Positions 58,326 to 64,000 of a stretch of DNA of 64,000 nucleotides are shown piece after piece. Both the position numbers and the translations under genes were made by a program. The stretch lies in contig NC_135126.1 in assembly GCF_050908995.1 (NCBI RefSeq), positions 2,108,001-2,172,000 of the forward strand, in the 5' to 3' direction. Every line of letters begins with the position of its first letter. Position 1 is the stretch's first letter. The stretch is from Andrena cerasifolii. Its lineage: Eukaryota; Arthropoda; Insecta; Hymenoptera; Andrenidae. The notes beneath the pieces were generated by a model. That model was not told the DNA's origin. It searched no databases and saw only the letters and a program-made list of their open reading frames with translations.

Positions 58326-59541
58326 GGAGGTTCGATACCTCAGTTGCGAGGCAGGCGGCGAGAGGGGTAAGCCTATGCTTATACATGGGAGCTCTGCAGT
58401 GATACCAATCTTAGATAAAAATAAAAATTATGTAGACAAAAATGTTATTTACATTAGGGATTGCAAACCGGTAAATCGGTAAATCGGTTTGAAGTTTTTT
58501 TTCACTGATAACGTAGTAGATGTCGACGGAATTATGCGCTATATATATGCGGTTCATTGCTATACATCCAATTTTTACCGGTAAATCCCCAAATTTTTAC
58601 CGGTAATTTGATAAATTACGTATTTCTCGATATTTACCGGTAAATCGATTTACCGGTAAGTTATGTATTTCTCGATATTTGCCGGTAGATCGTGAGAAAT
58701 ACTTATTTCTCGATATTTGCCGGTAGATCGCGAGAAATACGTATTTCTCGATATTTGCATAATTCCGTCGATATCTACTACGTTATCAGTGAAAAAAAGC
58801 TTCAAACCGATTTACCGATTTACCGGTTTGCAATCCCTAATTTACATGTCTATTCCAAATAAAATTATTACTACATATTTTGTTTTGGAATTCAATTAAA
58901 CAAAAAGTATGTTTAATGCAGTTAGAAATATAATATTTTCATTAAAAGTAGCGTAAAATATGCGAGCGAAATGCGGCAACGTCGCTTTGCATCCATCTTT
59001 TTTTCGCTTTCCAATTTACACTTGTGGCGTCCCTTTGCGCGTTCGTACTGGTTCGCAACAAATTACTAAATACATGTTTACAGCTTGGTAGTGTTTTTAC
59101 AAATTTTTACTGTATCCTTTGTACAAGTATACACTGTATAGATGACTACCTGGCGTACAGCGTTGCCACGTTTCAAACAGTTCCTTCAGGCAGTTCCAAA
59201 AATACGAGCACATTGCTGTCTATTTATTCAATTATCTAATAAACCGTACGGTAAATATCCATTTTTTTTTTTGAATTTCATAGGAATACTTAAGCTTTGC
59301 ATTGCAACATTTTTTAGGACTTTCTCACTATTTTTAAGGACTCTGTGTAACATTTTATAGAAATTTTATCGCTTCTCCCATAACAGCCTGTGTATAAGAG
59401 CGCAACTTTGATTTCAATTTTTTCATAAACCGTGCTGTCAATCGACTTGAAATTTTAACACAATGCGGACTACACTTTGGACATTAGATCAAAACACTTT
59501 TCAAAGATTTCTCATTATTTTTGCTCCGGTATCGAACCTCC
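58326..59541. mobile_element. TTAA element X nested in Y
   Basis: TTAA at 58322-58325 and 59542-59545; ends GGAGGTTCGATACC and GGTATCGAACCTCC are perfect. 1216 bp including Z. Confidence 0.75.
58455..58839. mobile_element. hAT-type MITE Z nested in X
   Basis: A perfect 8-bp TSD ATTTACAT (58447-58454, 58840-58847). Ends TAGGGATTGCAAACCGG and CCGGTTTGCAATCCCTA. The interior repeats TTACCGGTAAAT and CTCGATATTTGCCGGTAG, self-complementary motifs in tandem. 385 bp. Confidence 0.85.
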
Positions 59542-60548
59542 TTAAGACGGGTGATTGTGTGTAGTGTTGGCTAGAACCGTAATTTGTGAATCACGAGTGA
59601 TCCGATCACGTTCATTCTCAATCACGACGATTTTATCACAGTGATCCGTGATTTTCGTGATCGCTTCTGATTGGTGCAGGCAGAACAGTGATTCACGATT
59701 TTCGTTATCTGATTGGTGGAAAGCATAACTGCTCTTTGCACGCGCCACGTAACCCCAATTTCTACTTTCTCTCAAAACATTCTCAAGTCCTCATTGTGCT
59801 CATAGAATCCCAGTTGTATATTTTGAACCAATGTAATCGTTCTTGGTCTATTTAAATTAACGAATATTTCTTCACTTTAGTTAAAAAGTATAATGTTTAT
59901 GTGAATACTTTAGCCAATCAAATCAGTGCGTGCGCACATTGACTATTTATGAATGTACATACTAGATATATATTCGCTGAATTAGCACGCTTTGACTGTA
60001 ACACAAGCTATATTGAAGTATTTTATAAAAAAATAATTCAATCAAGATCAAGAATTACGATGACAGTAAACAATTCACTCAAGTTAAGAAAATCACGATC
60101 ACGGTCGTGATTTAACTTCATTCACGACTGTAATCATGATTCTGCGATCACTGTGATAAATCACTGTTAGTGATTTTGCGTGAAGAAACTTTGACCTGCA
60201 AGAGGCGGTCAAACGAGAGATTTTTCTAAGTGAAAGTTTAGTTTAGTTTAGTCTAGTTTAGCATATTCCTTTAATATTACTTAGGTTACTTAATTCCATA
60301 AATATATACTTATTTAACTAATCGAACGCCCTGAGTCTCAACATTCATCACAAAATCCCACAATTCTATGAAAGTTGAACCGCTATTCGAAACCCATGGT
60401 GAAAGGCCTTCGAATAAACGAAGTGTCTTTCGCCGTTGGAGGAATTCCCGTCGAATAATCAGTTTCATCTCTGGCGCTTTGAATAAAGATAAATCATCTT
60501 ATTCGATCTTCGAATAACGGGTAAACGTAAAGTACCGTTTATCTAGAT

Positions 60549-60792
60549 CAGGGGTGTCGAACTAGCGGCTCGCGAGCCGCAGTGGCTCCTTCTCCTCTTC
60601 GCCTGCTCCGTAGAGCCGTAGGAGAACGGCCCCCTCCACACCTACTTCACTGTGATGAATTTCTCCTCCGGGTGCCGCACTCTCTCTCCCTGCCGGGTCT
60701 CGTGCAACGCCTGGAGAAAAATAAGTGGGGGGAGCGGCTGACCCGGGGCCCGACTCGCGCGGCTCTCGGAGTGGGGGAGTTCGACACTCCTG
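60549..60792. mobile_element. hAT-type MITE in the right arm of Y
   Basis: A perfect 8-bp TSD ATCTAGAT (60541-60548, 60793-60800). Ends CAGGGGTGTCGAACT and AGTTCGACACTCCTG. 244 bp, GC-rich; the left end continues GCGGCTCGCGAGCCGC, common in this hAT group. Confidence 0.85.
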
Positions 60793-60820
60793 ATCTAGAT
60801 ATTATCGTTGCCCATCTCTG

Positions 60821-63370
60821 ATTTTGGGGCCATTCGCTCGGCAGTGGCTGAATGCAGTACTGCAATCGGGTTTCTAGTTTTTGCATAAGAGAATGGACTT
60901 TGGACTCCTCAAGGAAATCTGAGTTCTTTTATCTTATACTTGGAACAAAAGTGTCTGAGCCATCTGTAGATCGTTGGAAATTAAGCTGGGGCATAAAATC
61001 ATTTACTGTGCTTTTTACTCTTGAATATATGGAAGCATAATTCGGCAAAATTGTACTGGGTAGTTGTGAAACACTCTGTATGCATTATCGTATTTGTGCA
61101 CACATCCTACTTGTGAATTAGGTAGCACAGACTCAGTTCCTTTAGCCGTCGCGAGACAAGCAAGCAGGCCTATCAGTTGCTGCTGGGTTTAAGTACCAAA
61201 GTAGCATGTGCTTCCTGTTAGACTTTTTCATGATAATCCCATTTTTTAATGTACCTGTGGAACAAGAATCTTGAATCTAAAATATCCTATGATTGGCGAT
61301 GTATCTTTCATTTACGAGATAACACTTTCTCTTCCCTAAGTAGAAAATATTACTTTCAATTCGGATATAAATGAATTTATTTTTCTCGAACATCAGTTTT
61401 AATAATAATTGTTTCACACTTTGCAAACTAAGGGCTTCTCTTTCTTTTCAACACTATCAAACCCCGAAGCTGAAAATCATTCAGAGTATATATGCGTTAA
61501 GAAATGGCATTGCCAGTGAAACAATTTAACACGTATTAAAAATAGCGGTAGCTTGGAAAGTAGATTACACGGAATCGAAACGGTGGCTATTAGAGAGTTA
61601 GATAAAAGCAGAGTGGAGAACCAGTAACAGTAAAATCCAATCGCCCATATATCTCGGGTGCTCCTCCAGAAATAGCAATTGTATGTCACCGGATATGAGG
61701 GACACTGTTTCCTCCTTTTCTTCTTCTTTTCTTCTAATAGAAGCTTCCAAATGTGTTCCGCGCGCGTTATGACAGTACAGAGTATCCCGAAAGAAGCGCG
61801 TCTTTATAGTATAAATCTTGCTGCTGAAGTTTAAATCGTTAAACTTCGGGGCTCAAAGAACTCTCTTAGCTCTTGCTTATATTACACCTCACCCCATTAA
61901 TTAATGAAAAGTTCGCGAGGTAGATATTAATTAGCGAGCTTTTTCTATATCGTAAAGTTTTCAAATCTTTTCCTTTATTAACATAGAATATCCTAAACAT
62001 CGTTTGATTTTTCACGACGTAGGTGGTCCTTCTCTCTGTGGAGATTGCTCTCTCTTATATTAGACAATATCGGGAGACACTCTGACAGTATTTCGTACAA
62101 AGAAAATCGAGTATTCCATAACTGCATCTCAGGGAAATATATATTTGACACATTTACGATCCCACTTGTTGAGTGGATTTGCTGCTACACCAAAGTGTCG
62201 GGAGAGAGAATATTTCTTTCCGAAGAGATTTCCCTTAAACTTGGCCTATCGATTTTAATTGAGCCATGAAAACCCTGAAGTTTATAACTCAGGTAATAAA
62301 CGATTCCTTCAGCCAATGGGGTTGGCGATTCCTGTTCTTTCTTGCATTATAGTCGAACAATTCTCTCTTCCAAGCTATAATCGTTTACACCTCTCCAGAA
62401 AGCAATTCCACATTTCAAAGATTCGAAATAGTGCCAGGAAAATCCAAGTGGGCATTCGTATTCGTCATCGCCTACCTAAAACGACCATAGTTCATGAAAA
62501 TCGTCACCGAGGGGGCTGGCAAGCTTGAACAGAATTGGCCCACCGAATACTTGAGGCGGAAATGAAGCTGATACGCTTGCAGATGAAAAGGCAGGCCGAT
62601 GATAAAATACATTTGGACGGTGCATGTATAATTTCAGTTATCGCGTGTTCCTCCGATGAAAATCACCATTCTTTCTTCCTTGGGGCGGAAGCGAGGCGCG
62701 AGCCTAACTCGCTACGTATTTGACTTGCTGATTAGTATACGACAAATTATCATTTTCATTTCCGTTCTCATGATCAAGAGACCCGGTAAAGTCTTGCGCC
62801 AAATGTATGCGCATATATACGGGCATAAACACGGCGAGTATCTTTGCCCTCCGCGAATGCGCTGAATGACAAATCACTCTCCGACTTAGCCATCTGATGT
62901 CCTGTCATTTGCGACAACAAAGTTTTAACCGAATAAGAAAGATGGCGTGAGAGAAAAAATTCACTACTTTTCAGGTCACTTTTTCGCTCCCTCCTTTGAG
63001 CATAGTTTCGACGAGGATTTGGTGCCACCAGACAAATTTAAAAAATACATTTATTTAAGAATAAAAGGTTCAATTGAAGTAGGTCACGTGTCACACACTT
63101 TGCTCTGTCTGCTGTCACATCTGCTCTACCTACTCTGTTTTTTTATTCTATACATTATTACAAGTTAGTCGCGTACGATTGTATTCACATGTTCGCACGG
63201 CTCAAACGATTGTGGTCGTGCGAGATTCGATTGTGGGATAGCTTACCATGGTTGGCCCTTTTACGTCGCTAGCATTCTACAGCGTTTCATGAACATGGTT
63301 TAGGGCACTGCCAAGCCACAAGTTCCTCTCTAGGACACTTTTATTTCGCGAGGAAACATCACTGTGACGC
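60821..63370. other. Intronic sequence without recognised feature
   Basis: No exon continuing Ig1 was found here; no transposon ends seen. Confidence 0.35.
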
Positions 63371-63690
63371 CATCTAATATGATCGAATTCCATTTACACC
63401 CAAATCGTCCGGTATTTTCATTAACGTAGGTTTTCCTGCACGCGACTAGACGCAACGTCAAGAATTTCAAAGTCGATTTTCTCGAAAATTAAGCGCGATA
63501 TAAAAAAAAGTTACTCTTTCTTTTCTACTTGTAACGAGTAAATAAGTCGAGAAGAAGGAATACAATTTTTTGATATTGCGCTTCATTTTCGAGAAAATCG
63601 ACTTTGAAGTTCCTGTTCTAATGGAAATCAGGGGCGATTTGGGCGCAAGTGGAATTCGCCCTATGAGACACGGCCACATAGTCCTATCAC
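63371..63690. mobile_element. Hairpin element near the window end
   Basis: AAAGTCGATTTTCTCGAAAA (63470) is mirrored by TTTTCGAGAAAATCGACTTT (63586). Outer arms match through GAATTCCATTTACACCCAAA against TTTGGGCGCAAGTGGAATTC. Exact ends and TSD are unclear. No coding capacity. Confidence 0.6.
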
Positions 63691-64000
63691 AGAATTTAAT
63701 TTACATTGCTTCGGTGGTGTTTACTTTCCCGTTGTTAACACGCAATAACGGATAGTAGACTTTGAAACAAATGCGCATTTCTTTGCCAGGCTTCCACTAG
63801 CAACAATTCCACTGATACAAATAAAATACAAGAAGACTTTATTCGTCTCAGTATTCAGGTGTCCTAACGCCCTACTATCCCAAAGAAATACGAATACATA
63901 ACGTTCGTTTTCATTTTCATTTCAAACAAGGTCTCGCCGATGTATGAACGGGATATAGTGCTTCTACGGAAATTTGATATTTGATTATGATTTTTCTTGA
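63691..64000. other. Intronic sequence without recognised feature
   Basis: Nothing recognised up to the window end. Confidence 0.3.

Larger units (their letters stand above)
58000..60820. mobile_element. hAT-like composite element Y with 200-bp inverted arms and nested inserts
   Basis: Ends CAGAGATGGGCA and TGCCCATCTCTG type (right end GCCCATCTCTG); flanks ACTTTGGA and ATTTTGGG agree at 6 of 8, a decayed hAT TSD. Both sides continue as roughly 200-bp inverted arms (GGTTTCGAATAACGG against CCGCTATTCGAAACC; GGAATTCCTCCAACGGCGAA mirrored). Inserted in it are X, then Z inside X, and a separate hAT MITE in the right arm. ATCACG-type repeats at 59590-60170 may be subterminal motifs. No transposase seen. 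Confidence 0.65.
57263..64000 (+). other. Start of the intron downstream of the DIP-like exon
   Basis: The next Ig1 exon was not found on the + strand up to the window end. The intron opens with ACT-type and CT microsatellites, then carries a composite transposon nest at 58000-60820 and a hairpin near 63.4-63.7 kb. Confidence 0.55.

Noticed and set aside
58326..58340. GGTTCGATACC looked like a tRNA/SINE B box
   Set aside because: It is the TTAA-flanked terminus of element X, mirrored perfectly at 59528-59541; no A box or cloverleaf.
59562..60180. Possible separate hAT element starting TAGTGTTGGC with ATCACG repeats
   Set aside because: No matching right terminus or TSD found; may be subterminal sequence of Y.
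60582..60821. 79-codon frame in GC-rich DNA
   Set aside because: Lies within the hAT MITE 60549-60792 and crosses its end; not a gene.

Overview
The window looks like insect (arthropod) nuclear DNA, and I lean towards Hymenoptera. It is AT-rich with CpG-rich islands. It has no bacterial-style gene density, and it carries many short inverted-repeat transposons. The only convincing host coding sequence is one exon at 57102-57208 (or to 57262) on the + strand. This exon encodes the start of the first Ig domain of a DIP/lachesin-type neuronal cell-surface protein and most resembles DIP-beta. It has a good 3' splice site and two possible in-frame 5' splice sites. I found no other exon, so almost everything else is read as intron: at least 57 kb upstream of the exon and 6.7 kb downstream, inside one large neuronal gene.

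The intron is a transposon graveyard. By terminal inverted repeats (TIRs) and target-site duplications (TSDs) there are five sorts. (1) About twenty TTAA-flanked piggyBac-type hairpin elements form a dozen families: A x4, B x2, C, D, E, F x4, H, I, J, K, L, O, P, X. (2) TA-flanked elements whose TIR starts GGG are pogo/mariner-like (W, R, V, T, S, Q). One of them (T) keeps the 3' part of a transposase gene with a C-terminal zinc finger. (3) hAT-like elements have 8-bp TSDs (32976-33854, 58455-58839, 60549-60792, and probably 22679-22990 and 58000-60820). (4) A Tc1-like IR/DR palindrome occurs in F3, with a solo arm at 954-1250, and there is a mariner transposase fossil at 13776-14100. (5) Two TA-flanked hairpin elements carry 32-bp minisatellites (M1, M2), and there is one likely Helitron 3' end.

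Layout: 0.9-10.5 kb holds the Tc1-like arm, W, then A1|B1, A2|C and A3. 13.3-23.7 kb holds the mariner fossil, E|D, palindrome N, F1, CpG-rich O and F2 with a nested hAT. 25.2-30.6 kb holds R with nested M1, a broken F, a Helitron end, and V with nested H. 33-36.4 kb holds the hAT hairpin and F3 with nested Tc1-like palindrome, followed by P. 38.5-43.9 kb holds I|J and B2, into which pogo-like T inserted, itself hit by S and U. 46.3-52.9 kb holds Q, A4, K|L and M2. 57.1 kb is the exon. 58.0-60.8 kb is a three-level nest, and a last hairpin lies near 63.4-63.7 kb.

The most striking pattern is that six times two different TTAA elements sit end to end sharing one TTAA. Several otherwise divergent families also share length (about 690-745 bp), a modular terminus and a central AAAATGGCGG-type motif. 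The host exon, with its possible alternative donor in the first Ig domain, is the most functionally interesting single site. No RNA gene, CRISPR array or intact transposase gene could be supported.
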